Below, in pieces: positions 20,077 to 28,537 of a DNA stretch of 34,321 bases. This DNA comes from an uncultured Eubacterium sp. (GTDB lineage: Bacteria > Bacillota > Clostridia > Lachnospirales > Lachnospiraceae), in NCBI GenBank assembly GCA_900551945.1, contig URYE01000021.1, forward strand, positions 1-34,321, written 5' to 3'. The position numbers were made by a program, and so were the translations under genes. The number at the start of each line of letters is the position of its first letter. Position 1 is the stretch's first letter. The notes beneath the pieces were generated by a model that worked only from the letters and a program-made list of their open reading frames with translations, was not told where the DNA came from and did no database searches.

Positions 20077-20225
20077 ATAAATTACCTCTTTCTTAAATAA
20101 TATAATTAAATGAATATTACACTCTTATTTACTACTTTATTGTTAAAATATTAACTTCTTAAGACAGTCACCAAATTATCGCACACACACAAGTTTTAGC
20201 TGATTACCCAAATAAATAAGTTAAT

Positions 20226-20267
20226 ATATGATGTCAGAGTAATCATTTCTTTACTCTAACATCATAT
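20226..20267 (-). terminator. Intrinsic terminator of metY
   Basis: A 17-bp stem with one mismatch (arms 20226-20242 and 20251-20267) has an 8-nt loop and lies 11 bp after the metY stop. The tail is AU-rich (AUUAACUUAUUUAUU) rather than a pure U run. The rest of the 201-bp gap before cysK shows no clear leader peptide and only weak promoter matches. Confidence 0.75.
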
Positions 20268-20277
20268 ATATAATTAA

Positions 20278-21588
20278 TTATTCTGCAATTGCTTTAAATG
20301 CTTCGTCTAAATCTTCAATAATATCATCAATATTTTCTGTACCAATTGAAAGTCTAATTGTATTAGGCTTAATTCCCTGGTCTGCAAGTTCTTCTTCATT
20401 TAACTCAGCATGTGTTGTTGAAGCTGGGTGAATAACAAGTGACTTAACATCAGCTACATTTGCAAGAAGTGAGAATAATTCAAGATTATCAATAAACTTC
20501 TGTGCTGTCTTAGCATCACCCTTAATTTCAAATGTAAAGATAGAACCACCACCATTTGGGAAATATTCCTTATATAATCTCTGCTGTTCTGGGTCTGTTG
20601 AAAGTGATGGGTGATTAACCTTTTCAACTAATGGCTGTTTTGAAAGATAATCAACTACCTTTAACGCATTTTCAACGTGTCTTTCTACTCTAAGAGAAAG
20701 AGTTTCAAGTCCCTGTAAGAAGATAAATGAATGAATTGGGCTTAATGTAGCACCTGTATCTCTTAAAAGGATAGCTCTTATTCTTGTAACAAAAGCTGCT
20801 GGGCCTGCGGCATCTGCAAAACTTATACCATGATAACTTGGATTTGGTTCTGTAAGCTGTGGGAACTTACCAGAAGCTTTCCAATCAAACTTACCACCGT
20901 CAATAATTACACCACCGATTGTTGTGCCATGTCCCCCAATGAACTTAGTTGCTGAATGAACAACGATATCTGCACCATGTTCAATTGGTCTTATAAGATA
21001 AGGTGTACCAAATGTATTATCAATTACAAGTGGAATATTGTGTGCATGAGCAATCTTAGCAACTGCTTCAATATCAACAACTTCTGAATTAGGATTACCA
21101 AGTGTTTCTATGTAAAGAGCCTTTGTATTATCCTGTATAGCTGCTTCAAAGTTCTTTGGGTCAAGTGGGTCAACAAATGTTGTTGTTACACCATAATCTA
21201 CAAGTGTATGTGCAAGAAGATTATATGTTCCACCATAGATATTCTTAGCTGCAACTATATGGTCACCACTTAATGCAAGATTTTGAATTGTGTATGATAC
21301 TGCGGCAGCACCTGAGGCAACTGCAAGTGCGGCAACACCACCCTCTAATGCTGCAATTCTTCTTTCAAATACATCTTCTGTAGGATTAGTAAGTCTTCCA
21401 TAAATGTTACCTGCATCTTTAAGAGCAAATCTATCAGCAGCATGCTGTGAATTATGGAATACAAAAGATGATGACTGATAAATTGGAACTGCTCTTGCAT
21501 CTGTAACTGGGTCTGCTGTTTCCTGTCCTACATGTAACTGTAATGTTTCAAACTTTAAATTTCTATCTTTAATATTTTTCTTACTCAT
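20278..21588 (-). CDS. metY: O-acetylhomoserine sulfhydrylase / aminocarboxypropyltransferase
   Basis: This 436-residue PLP enzyme of the Cys/Met metabolism family makes homocysteine from O-acetylhomoserine and sulfide. The PLP lysine is Lys215 in [18 protein letters not shown]. Further marks are [22 protein letters not shown] near residue 63, [10 protein letters not shown] near 92 and the C-terminal [16 protein letters not shown] segment ([12 protein letters not shown]). The length, with a long insertion after the PLP lysine, fits MetY rather than MetB or MetC. A near-consensus promoter and a tiny upstream reading frame rich in cysteine codons precede it, suggesting control by cysteine supply. 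Confidence 0.93.
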   Translation of the reverse strand: MSKKNIKDRNLKFETLQLHVGQETADPVTDARAVPIYQSSSFVFHNSQHAADRFALKDAGNIYGRLTNPTEDVFERRIAALEGGVAALAVASGAAAVSYTIQNLALSGDHIVAAKNIYGGTYNLLAHTLVDYGVTTTFVDPLDPKNFEAAIQDNTKALYIETLGNPNSEVVDIEAVAKIAHAHNIPLVIDNTFGTPYLIRPIEHGADIVVHSATKFIGGHGTTIGGVIIDGGKFDWKASGKFPQLTEPNPSYHGISFADAAGPAAFVTRIRAILLRDTGATLSPIHSFIFLQGLETLSLRVERHVENALKVVDYLSKQPLVEKVNHPSLSTDPEQQRLYKEYFPNGGGSIFTFEIKGDAKTAQKFIDNLELFSLLANVADVKSLVIHPASTTHAELNEEELADQGIKPNTIRLSIGTENIDDIIEDLDEAFKAIAE

Positions 21589-21662
21589 AACTTATAATCT
21601 CCTTTTGTTTTTATATATTTTCTATAAATCGTCTTTTATTATCTTTATAATCTAATATGTAA

Positions 21663-21716
21663 TTAACAACAACACATTCGGCGTTTCTCCTGAATAATTA
21701 TATTTTTAAATTTCAT
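21663..21716 (-). CDS. Putative cysteine-responsive leader peptide (MKFKNIIIQEKRRMCCC)
   Basis: This 17-codon reading frame ends with three consecutive TGT cysteine codons directly before the stop. It has the strong ribosome binding site AAGGAGG seven bases before its ATG, and it begins about 50 nt after the predicted transcription start of metY. Its stop is 74 bp before the metY ATG. Runs of the end-product amino acid before a stop are typical of leader peptides, where ribosome stalling senses the charged tRNA. MetY uses sulfide and feeds methionine and cysteine metabolism, so the gene fits. I see no clear intrinsic terminator or ribosome-binding-site-blocking hairpin after it, so the mechanism is open. 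Confidence 0.65.
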   Translation of the reverse strand: MKFKNIIIQEKRRMCCC

Positions 21717-21772
21717 AGTTGCGCCTCCTTAATTTTATTATCACGCATATTGCATGACCAACTGATGAAACT

Positions 21773-21801
21773 ATATTACACAATATTTCCTACTTTGTCA
21801 A
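21773..21801 (-). promoter_or_regulatory. Near-consensus promoter of metY and its leader peptide
   Basis: TTGACA (21796-21801) and TAATAT (21773-21778) are spaced 17 bp on the minus strand. Transcription would begin near 21766, giving a leader of about 178 nt that contains the small cysteine-rich reading frame. I see no S-box or T-box signature in the leader. Confidence 0.7.
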
Positions 21802-21837
21802 TAGGAATACAGAGTTTTAATTATAACTTAAAAAAAT

Positions 21838-21868
21838 AACTGGCTATAGATTTTATCTATAACCAGTT
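21838..21868 (-). terminator. Intrinsic terminator of the YhgE/Pip operon
   Basis: A 14-bp stem (arms 21838-21851 and 21855-21868, one G-U-type mismatch) with a 3-nt loop is followed on the minus strand by AUUUUUUU. It begins 25 bp after the stop of the last YhgE/Pip gene. Confidence 0.88.
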
Positions 21869-21893
21869 TTTATGCGGTATTTACTTAATATTA

Positions 21894-23657
21894 TTAAAGC
21901 ATAACTCCAGATTTTTCCTTACTTTCTTCAATCATTTCATTCATCTTTTCAAATGGTATTCTTAATACAAGACCTATTACAAGTGAAATTACTATATAAA
22001 TACAAAGAATACCTAAGCATTTCCAATAATAATTCCCATACATTCCTGCTACAGTTTCTCTTACTGCGTCCATTGCATAAGGGAATGGAAGGTACTTATA
22101 TATCATCTGATATACTTTAGGGAGTACTTCTATTGGGAATGTACCACCACTTCCTGCCACTTGAACGACCATAAATACGATAGCAAGTGCTTCTCCAATA
22201 TTTCCAAATGCAACGGTAAGTGAATACATAAAAAATGTAAACACTGTACTTGTAACTGAACAAGCAAACCACATCATAAATGGATGTATACACTGTATCT
22301 GTAAATAAAAAAGATTACCTAACACTATAAGAAGTGTCTGCAACTGTCCTATAATAAAAAATGTTATATATCTACCAAAAAACTTTTGATATGGCTTTAA
22401 CTTATAACCATCAATTTTAACACTTTTAACATGAGCATGAATAATAGCAACCATTATAAGACCGCCTACCCATATTGAAAGTACTGTATAAAATGGAGAA
22501 GCTGCTGAACCATATTCTGCAATTTCATATATTTTTTCAGTTTCTATTAATACAGGTGATGATATAAAACTTCCAAGTGTAGAAGCATCTGTATCAAGAA
22601 TATCTGACATAAGTCCATAATTATCACTATCTGAAAATTCTTCTAAACTTTCAATTACTGATGATATCTTATCTTGAATACTATTTAACATATCTTTAGT
22701 TTCAGAAAGATTAATATTGCTATCATTTACTGCACTATTAAAATCATTAACACTTCCATTCATATCTGTATAAATTGAAGAAATTGATGACATAACATTT
22801 TGTACTGCTGATAGATTCTCTGATAATACACCTGAAAGTTCTTCTAATGACGAAAGTTTATTAGCTTCTACCATCTTTTGAACAACGGCTACATCTATTC
22901 TTTGCTGTTCCAATACGTTATTTAACTGCCCTGCTGTATTAACTGACTGGTCACTTAAGCCTGTTGATAAATCAGTTATGGATATTAGTGATGTAAGAAG
23001 AACGTTATATGTATTTAATTCGTCACTTGCGTCTTTAAGTTTATTTTTAATAATATCTATTACCGAACCACTCTCGGCTGTTCCTAACCCCTTAAGCTTA
23101 TCAGAATTGGCAACTGTGTCACCCGCAGTTACAAGTGAACTTGCAATAGTGCTTATAAATGTTTCATTAACCTGTTCTTTAACTGCTGTTTTTGCCTTAT
23201 CTGTTATCTTTGGCGCAATGGCATTTTTCTTTTGATTACAATAGTAAAGAATTTGAGGGTGCGTAATAGTATCACTTAAAAAACTTATCATATCTGAAGA
23301 AAAATCCTCTGGCATAATAAGTGCTGCATAATACTCACCACTTCTTACACTTTCTATTACGTCATCACTATTATCTTCAAATACCCAACCTATAGTATCA
23401 TTAGTCTTTAGTGCTTCAATAACTTTTTCACCAATATTAACTTCTACTCCATCAATTGAAGCTCCATTATCATCACTTACAACTGCCACTTTTAATTTAG
23501 ATGTAGCTTCTTGTCCATAGGGGTCCCAGTTTGACAATATATTAAACCAAGCATATAACGATGGTATAACTGTAAGACCTATAACTACTACAATAGCAAC
23601 TACATTTGTACTAATTCTTTTCATATCAGAAATAAATACACGCAGTATATTTTTCAT
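21894..23657 (-). CDS. YhgE/Pip family membrane protein (second copy)
   Basis: This 587-residue protein has one N-terminal membrane helix (about residues 15-37) followed by the family signature IPSLYAWFNILSNWDPYG. A long extracellular part rich in helical, coiled-coil-like sequence spans about 170-360. A C-terminal block of five or so membrane helices (about 385-575) resembles ABC-2-type permeases (FAVVMVVQVAGSGGTFPIE-like segment). Relatives include Lactococcus Pip and Bacillus YueB (phage receptors) and EsaA of type VII secretion. No WXG100 or EssC gene is nearby, so the function here is unknown. It is a paralogue of the gene at 24144-26297, with a shorter middle region. Confidence 0.85.
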   Translation of the reverse strand: MKNILRVFISDMKRISTNVVAIVVVIGLTVIPSLYAWFNILSNWDPYGQEATSKLKVAVVSDDNGASIDGVEVNIGEKVIEALKTNDTIGWVFEDNSDDVIESVRSGEYYAALIMPEDFSSDMISFLSDTITHPQILYYCNQKKNAIAPKITDKAKTAVKEQVNETFISTIASSLVTAGDTVANSDKLKGLGTAESGSVIDIIKNKLKDASDELNTYNVLLTSLISITDLSTGLSDQSVNTAGQLNNVLEQQRIDVAVVQKMVEANKLSSLEELSGVLSENLSAVQNVMSSISSIYTDMNGSVNDFNSAVNDSNINLSETKDMLNSIQDKISSVIESLEEFSDSDNYGLMSDILDTDASTLGSFISSPVLIETEKIYEIAEYGSAASPFYTVLSIWVGGLIMVAIIHAHVKSVKIDGYKLKPYQKFFGRYITFFIIGQLQTLLIVLGNLFYLQIQCIHPFMMWFACSVTSTVFTFFMYSLTVAFGNIGEALAIVFMVVQVAGSGGTFPIEVLPKVYQMIYKYLPFPYAMDAVRETVAGMYGNYYWKCLGILCIYIVISLVIGLVLRIPFEKMNEMIEESKEKSGVML

Positions 23658-23685
23658 TATTTCTCTCCATTTCTACATAAGTTTA

Positions 23686-24108
23686 CTAATCCTCATCATC
23701 TTCATAATCCTCATCTTCATCTGAAGAAAATAAAGGACGCTTATTTTTTACGGCATCAATTAAAGTTTCAAAGTCATTACCAATCAATGCTCTATCACCA
23801 TTTTTTATTTCAAGTCCTAATTTTTCAAGCTTCTCCTGCATTGTATAATCTATATATGCAACACTAATAAGGTATGCCGCAATTATAAACATAGATATAA
23901 CCCAAAGTAAAAGATATACAACTTTAGAACTATCTGCGGCAAATAATACAATTAAGAAAATAAGCGGTATAACAAATATACATATAATACCATTTTTTAT
24001 CCTTTTTTGGTTTTTAGCATGAAGCTTTTCACTAAAATCACTTATTTGCTTCATTACATCATCAACAGCCATGTTGTTTTTGTTTTGTTCTTTATCTGTA
24101 TTGCTCAT
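23686..24108 (-). CDS. Small two-helix membrane protein between two YhgE/Pip genes, function unknown
   Basis: This 140-residue protein has a polar N-terminus (residues 1-38) and two membrane helices (about 40-57 and 62-84). A cytoplasmic-looking C-terminal region ends in a cluster of acidic residues (SSDEDEDYEDDED). It has a good ribosome binding site (GGAGATTTT before the ATG) and is packed 35 and 28 bp from its neighbours, so it is part of the YhgE/Pip operon. I do not recognise the family. Its position between the two large subunits suggests an accessory role, which is inference from context only. Confidence 0.75.
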   Translation of the reverse strand: MSNTDKEQNKNNMAVDDVMKQISDFSEKLHAKNQKRIKNGIICIFVIPLIFLIVLFAADSSKVVYLLLWVISMFIIAAYLISVAYIDYTMQEKLEKLGLEIKNGDRALIGNDFETLIDAVKNKRPLFSSDEDEDYEDDED

Positions 24109-24143
24109 AAAATCTCCATTCTGTCACCTTTTTATTATTTAGA

Positions 24144-26297
24144 CTACATCATTTCTGTATCTTTCATTCTCTTTTCCATAAAGTGATTAAGTCCCATAAA
24201 TGGTATTCTTATCAAAAGACCTATTACAAGAGCAACTACCATAAATATTAAAAGCTTTGATATATATGTAAAATAATCCCAACCATATACTCCACTTATT
24301 GCCTCACGCATTGCATTAATTGCATAAGGGAACGGGAAGTATATATATACATTCTTAAAGAACTCTGGTAAAAGCTCAATTGGGAATGTTCCACTTGAAC
24401 CTGCAATCTGTATAACTACCATAACTACAGCAATAGCTTTTCCAACATCGCCAAATGATATTACAAGTGTATAAATAAATAATGTAAATACCATACTTGT
24501 TATTGCTGCTGTTATAAAGAATAGCTTTGGATTGTCACATTCAACGTGAAGAAGGTATAAATCACCAAATACAATTATAGCTGACTGTAATTGTCCCATT
24601 ACAAAAAATAATAAAAATCTACCAAAATAAAGCTGTGCATTAGTAGCATTTTTAACAAATCTTGCCTTATAATCTACATGCACCTTTATTAATGCTGCTA
24701 AAATAAGCGCACCTACCCACAACGCAAGTGTTGTATAAAAAGGTGTTACTGCTGTTCCATAATTGACTGCATTATATACATTAATCTGTGATATTTCAAC
24801 TGGCTCTGCAAAAAACTGTGCATAAGTTGAAGCATCAGCTCCTAAAAGGCTTACAACCGCCTTATATGCTTCACTATCTCCTGTCTGTGAAAGCTTGTCA
24901 ACAATTGTAGTAATCTTTTCACTCATCTGACTTATCACTGTCTTTGTATCTGCAAGTGATGTATTAGCAGTAAGAACTATATCATTAGTTCCTATAAGAA
25001 GTTGTTCTATACCAGATAAACTACTTCCAGCCTGTGAAAGTTGTGAAGTAACCGTTTCTACTGACTGTGCCATAGATTCTTCTAACTGACGTATGTTTTC
25101 ACTAACTACATTATTAAATGTATCGTTAATCTGTTCTACTTTTGATGAACACTCGTCAAGAATTGGCTTTAACAAGTCATATTTTGCTTGAACTAACACT
25201 GGAACGTCTTTTACCATGCTAGAAGACTGTTCTATAAGCTTTTTAGCAAGATTTTCAACAAGCTCTATAGATGTCAAATCACTTTTTATTCTATCTACAA
25301 TTTTAAGATTTAAACCATCAAGCTTAGAAAGTTTATCTATTATTTCTTGTATTCTTTGATTTTGCTCCATCATAGAAGCAATATCATCTACAGCCGCACT
25401 AAGCTCATCTGAAGCTGCTTGTGCATCACTTTGTGCACTATCTGCCGCATTACTTATATGCGTATTCATACTTTGAGCCTTTATATTAATTACATCAAGA
25501 ACACTTTCCATCTGACTTGTAAGACTGCTTACTGCTTCTGACACTGTAGATTGTGTTGTATTAGCAGAATTAATTGTCGTATCAACAACAGCCTGTGCTT
25601 CTGGTATAGTATCCTTTATGTTTAAAAGGTCTTGTGAAAGTTTTTCATTACATTCTGAAAAAGCATCTACTGTATTCAAATAACTTAAAAGATTATCTCT
25701 TATTGAAGATATGTTTTGTGTTATCTCTGACAACTTACCTGAGTTCATCTCTGATAACTTATTCATATTTTCTATTGATGTTTCTGCAACAACATTTATA
25801 AATTCTGTATTAATACTTTGTTGTAATGTAGATCTTGCTGTATCTGTAATCTTTGAAGCTACAGCATTCTTTTTGCTATTTTCATAATAAGTTACACTAG
25901 GGTGATTAAGACCTTTTTCTAAAAAGTCATAGAGATTTTCACTAAAATCTTCTCCTATTATAATAGCTGCATAGTATTCTCCACTATACACGCCTTCTAG
26001 CGCTTCTTCTTTAGTATCACAAAAAAGCCAGCCCATATTCTTATTGTCATGGAGTTGTTCTATAATCTTACTTCCCATATTAACACTGTCACCATCTGTT
26101 CCAGTATAGCCTGTATCACATGACATTACAGCTACTTTGAGCGATGATGTATTTGCATATGGGTCCCAATTAGAATATATATTAAACCACGCATAAAGTG
26201 ATGGAATAATACACAATCCAATTGCAACAATCAGTGCAAGGATATTGTGTGAAAGATTTCTTATATCCTTTCTAAATATTTTAAAAACTGTTTTCAT
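24144..26297 (-). CDS. YhgE/Pip family membrane protein (first copy)
   Basis: This 717-residue protein has an N-terminal membrane helix (about 15-37) leading into the IPSLYAWFNIYSNWDPYAN signature. A very long extracellular domain of mostly helical, Ser/Gln/Asn-rich sequence (about 170-500) follows, then about five C-terminal membrane helices, including the VIQIAGSSGTFPIELLPEFF segment. The ends are closely similar to the protein at 21894-23657; the middle is longer and diverged. It is first in a three-gene operon with a clear ribosome binding site (AGAGGTGACGT). In this family such proteins act as phage receptors or as parts of secretion machines, and the role here is not known. Confidence 0.86.
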   Translation of the reverse strand: MKTVFKIFRKDIRNLSHNILALIVAIGLCIIPSLYAWFNIYSNWDPYANTSSLKVAVMSCDTGYTGTDGDSVNMGSKIIEQLHDNKNMGWLFCDTKEEALEGVYSGEYYAAIIIGEDFSENLYDFLEKGLNHPSVTYYENSKKNAVASKITDTARSTLQQSINTEFINVVAETSIENMNKLSEMNSGKLSEITQNISSIRDNLLSYLNTVDAFSECNEKLSQDLLNIKDTIPEAQAVVDTTINSANTTQSTVSEAVSSLTSQMESVLDVINIKAQSMNTHISNAADSAQSDAQAASDELSAAVDDIASMMEQNQRIQEIIDKLSKLDGLNLKIVDRIKSDLTSIELVENLAKKLIEQSSSMVKDVPVLVQAKYDLLKPILDECSSKVEQINDTFNNVVSENIRQLEESMAQSVETVTSQLSQAGSSLSGIEQLLIGTNDIVLTANTSLADTKTVISQMSEKITTIVDKLSQTGDSEAYKAVVSLLGADASTYAQFFAEPVEISQINVYNAVNYGTAVTPFYTTLALWVGALILAALIKVHVDYKARFVKNATNAQLYFGRFLLFFVMGQLQSAIIVFGDLYLLHVECDNPKLFFITAAITSMVFTLFIYTLVISFGDVGKAIAVVMVVIQIAGSSGTFPIELLPEFFKNVYIYFPFPYAINAMREAISGVYGWDYFTYISKLLIFMVVALVIGLLIRIPFMGLNHFMEKRMKDTEMM

Positions 26298-26367
26298 ACG
26301 TCACCTCTTAAATATTTTAACAGAATATTAATACTACTATATTCCGTCGTTTAAATATACCACACAC

Positions 26368-26402
26368 AAAAAGAGGATACAATGTGTTTGTATCCCCTTT
26401 TT
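26368..26402 (-). terminator. Intrinsic terminator of the pho operon
   Basis: A 15-bp stem (arms 26368-26382 and 26388-26402, one G-U-type mismatch) with a 5-nt loop and a UUUUUGUGUG tail follows the kinase stop by 7 bp. The 70 bp between it and the YhgE/Pip start hold only weak promoter-like sequence. Confidence 0.88.
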
Positions 26403-26408
26403 ATTATT

Positions 26409-27758
26409 TTATATACTTTTTTTTGAGAAAATAACTCTTATAATCGTTCCTTTACCAACTTCACTTTCAAGCTCTAACCTTGCATTATCATGCCTTGCAA
26501 CTATGTGTTTTACTATAGCAAGTCCAAGTCCTGTACCACCGGTTTGCTTTGAACGGCTCTTATCAACTCTATAAAAGCGCTCAAATATTCTTTCTTGATT
26601 TTCCTTAGAAATACCAATTCCATTGTCTTTAACTTGAACTATAACATCATCATCTTTTTTTATAACACTAACCCAAACTTCTCCACCTGGATTATTATAC
26701 CTTATAGCATTATCACAAAGATTATAAATAAGTTCGTCCATCATCTGTCTATTAGCATATACATATTGTGTTTGCCCTGTCAAACTTATATGGACATGAT
26801 TTTTATTAGCTGTCATCTCAAGCATATCTACACTACTTTTTGCAATCTCATATATATTAATATTCTCAAATACATCTTCAGTTGATGCTTCGTCTAATTG
26901 AGAAAGCCTTAAAATATCATTGATAAGTGTAAGCAATCTATTTGAATTTTTATGTATTTCACCTGCAAATCTTACTACATCTTGATTAGTTGCCATTCCA
27001 CTTTCTATAAGTTCTGAATATCCAGAAATAGCTGTAAGTGGTGTTTTTAGTTCATGTGACACATTCGCTGTAAATTCTTGACGCATATTTGCATTTTTTA
27101 CAATATCTTCATGTTGTTTTTTAATTGTTTCAACAAATGGTCTTAATTCTTTATAGACATTTATACTATCTGAAGCATCGAGATTTTGTGCAAGATTATC
27201 TATAGGTTGTACAATACTTTGAGTTAAAAAATGTGATAACATTATACATATTGCAAATAATATTATACAAATAATTACCATAATTGGTATTACACTTAAA
27301 AACACACTTGTTATACTTCCTGCTTCTTTAGATACTCTTAATATATAACCATTATCTAGTTTAACAGCATAATAAAATGAGCTTTTATCTACTGTAGACG
27401 ACTTTCTTACTGACTCTCCAGCGCCATTATTAATAGCACCTATAACTTCTGGTCGCTTTGAATGATTTTCCATATCAGAAGCTTCTACATCTGAGTCATA
27501 TACTGCAGTACCATCTAGCGCTATAAGTGTTACCCTTAATTCTTTGACGCAATCTCCAAATGCGCCATTTCTTACATTAAGTGGGTCACTTATTATCTTC
27601 TCTGCGTCAGAACTTATTATAAGCTGAGCATTAGTTTTTATATCTCTCATAACTTCTTTTTTAAACAAATTATAAAAAATACAAGTTGATAGCAATACAG
27701 TTGTAAGTATTGCTATAAATGTAATAATAATAAATTGTATATTAATCTTTTTCTTCAT
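26409..27758 (-). CDS. phoR: Sensor histidine kinase, PhoR-like
   Basis: This 449-residue membrane kinase has membrane helices at about residues 8-30 and 152-176 that enclose an extracellular sensor region of about 120 residues. A short linker is followed by the dimerisation domain with phospho-acceptor His235 in FTANVSHELKTPLTAISGY. The ATPase domain shows the N box DNAIRYNN, the G1 box VKDNGIGIS, the F box FERFYRVDKSRS and the G2 box GGTGLGLAIVKH. It sits 37 bp after its response regulator in a phosphate operon, which identifies it as the PhoR partner by context. The ribosome binding site is weak, suggesting lower expression than the regulator. Confidence 0.88.
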   Translation of the reverse strand: MKKKINIQFIIITFIAILTTVLLSTCIFYNLFKKEVMRDIKTNAQLIISSDAEKIISDPLNVRNGAFGDCVKELRVTLIALDGTAVYDSDVEASDMENHSKRPEVIGAINNGAGESVRKSSTVDKSSFYYAVKLDNGYILRVSKEAGSITSVFLSVIPIMVIICIILFAICIMLSHFLTQSIVQPIDNLAQNLDASDSINVYKELRPFVETIKKQHEDIVKNANMRQEFTANVSHELKTPLTAISGYSELIESGMATNQDVVRFAGEIHKNSNRLLTLINDILRLSQLDEASTEDVFENINIYEIAKSSVDMLEMTANKNHVHISLTGQTQYVYANRQMMDELIYNLCDNAIRYNNPGGEVWVSVIKKDDDVIVQVKDNGIGISKENQERIFERFYRVDKSRSKQTGGTGLGLAIVKHIVARHDNARLELESEVGKGTIIRVIFSKKSI

Positions 27759-27795
27759 AAAATACGCTCTCTATTATTTAATGAATTTATATTAC

Positions 27796-28482
27796 CTAAT
27801 CTAATTTATCATTATCAAGATAATATCCTACATTTCTCACAGTTTTTATATATCCGCCTGCTTTTTTTAACTTTTGTCGCAATGTCTTTATATGAACATC
27901 AAGAGTTCTTGACTCTCCTTCATAATCTGTACTCCATATCTTTTCCATTATATTATCTCTTGAAAGCACAATACCTTGATTAATTGTAAGATACTTTAAA
28001 AGCTCATATTCTTTATAAGTAAGTTCTACTGGAACGTCTTCAACGTATGCAACATGCTTTTCATCATCAATAAAAAGACAACCTACATGCAAAAACTTTT
28101 CTTCTTCCATTCCACCAACCCTTCTAAGAAGTGCTTTTACTCTTGATATAAGTTCCATAACACCAAATGGCTTTGTCAAATAATCGTCAGCTCCCATATC
28201 AAGCCCTTTTACTTTATCTATTTCTGTGGTTTTTGCTGTTACCATTATTACTGGAATTCTTTTTGTTTCTGGAACATTTCTTATCTTATTAAGAATTGTC
28301 AAACCATCCTCATCAGGAAGCATTATATCTAATAATATTAAATCTGGTAACTTATCTGCAACCTGCTTATGAAATTCCTTTGCACTTGCACATTCAACAA
28401 TCTGATGACCTGCATTTTTTAATGCAAAACTTTCTATTTCACTTATATTTTTATCATCTTCAATAACATAAATAAGTGCCAT
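27796..28482 (-). CDS. phoB: Response regulator, PhoB/PhoP-like (OmpR family)
   Basis: The product is 228 residues from the ATG at 28482. The receiver domain (about 1-120) has the acidic pocket EDD (8-10), phospho-acceptor Asp52 in LILLDIMLPDEDG, VTAKT and the conserved Lys in DYLTKPFG. The C-terminal winged-helix domain ends in RTLDVHIKTLRQKLKKAGGYIKTVRNVGYYL, typical of the OmpR/PhoB group. The open frame extends 7 codons further, but AAAGGAAG precedes 28482 and the receiver begins there. It lies between the Na/Pi transporter and phoR. Likely targets are the 11-bp repeat arrays at 30400-30443 and 32036-32090. Confidence 0.9.
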   Translation of the reverse strand: MALIYVIEDDKNISEIESFALKNAGHQIVECASAKEFHKQVADKLPDLILLDIMLPDEDGLTILNKIRNVPETKRIPVIMVTAKTTEIDKVKGLDMGADDYLTKPFGVMELISRVKALLRRVGGMEEEKFLHVGCLFIDDEKHVAYVEDVPVELTYKEYELLKYLTINQGIVLSRDNIMEKIWSTDYEGESRTLDVHIKTLRQKLKKAGGYIKTVRNVGYYLDNDKLD

Positions 28483-28537
28483 AACTTTTTCTTCCTTTCT
28501 CAAAATTGTGATATATAATGTACATTCTGTATATTAA

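Noticed and set aside
21589..21772. Possible S-box or T-box riboswitch before metY
   Set aside because: The leader is short and AT-rich, with no T-box GGUGG sequence and no recognisable SAM-I core; the cysteine-rich small frame is the only clear element.
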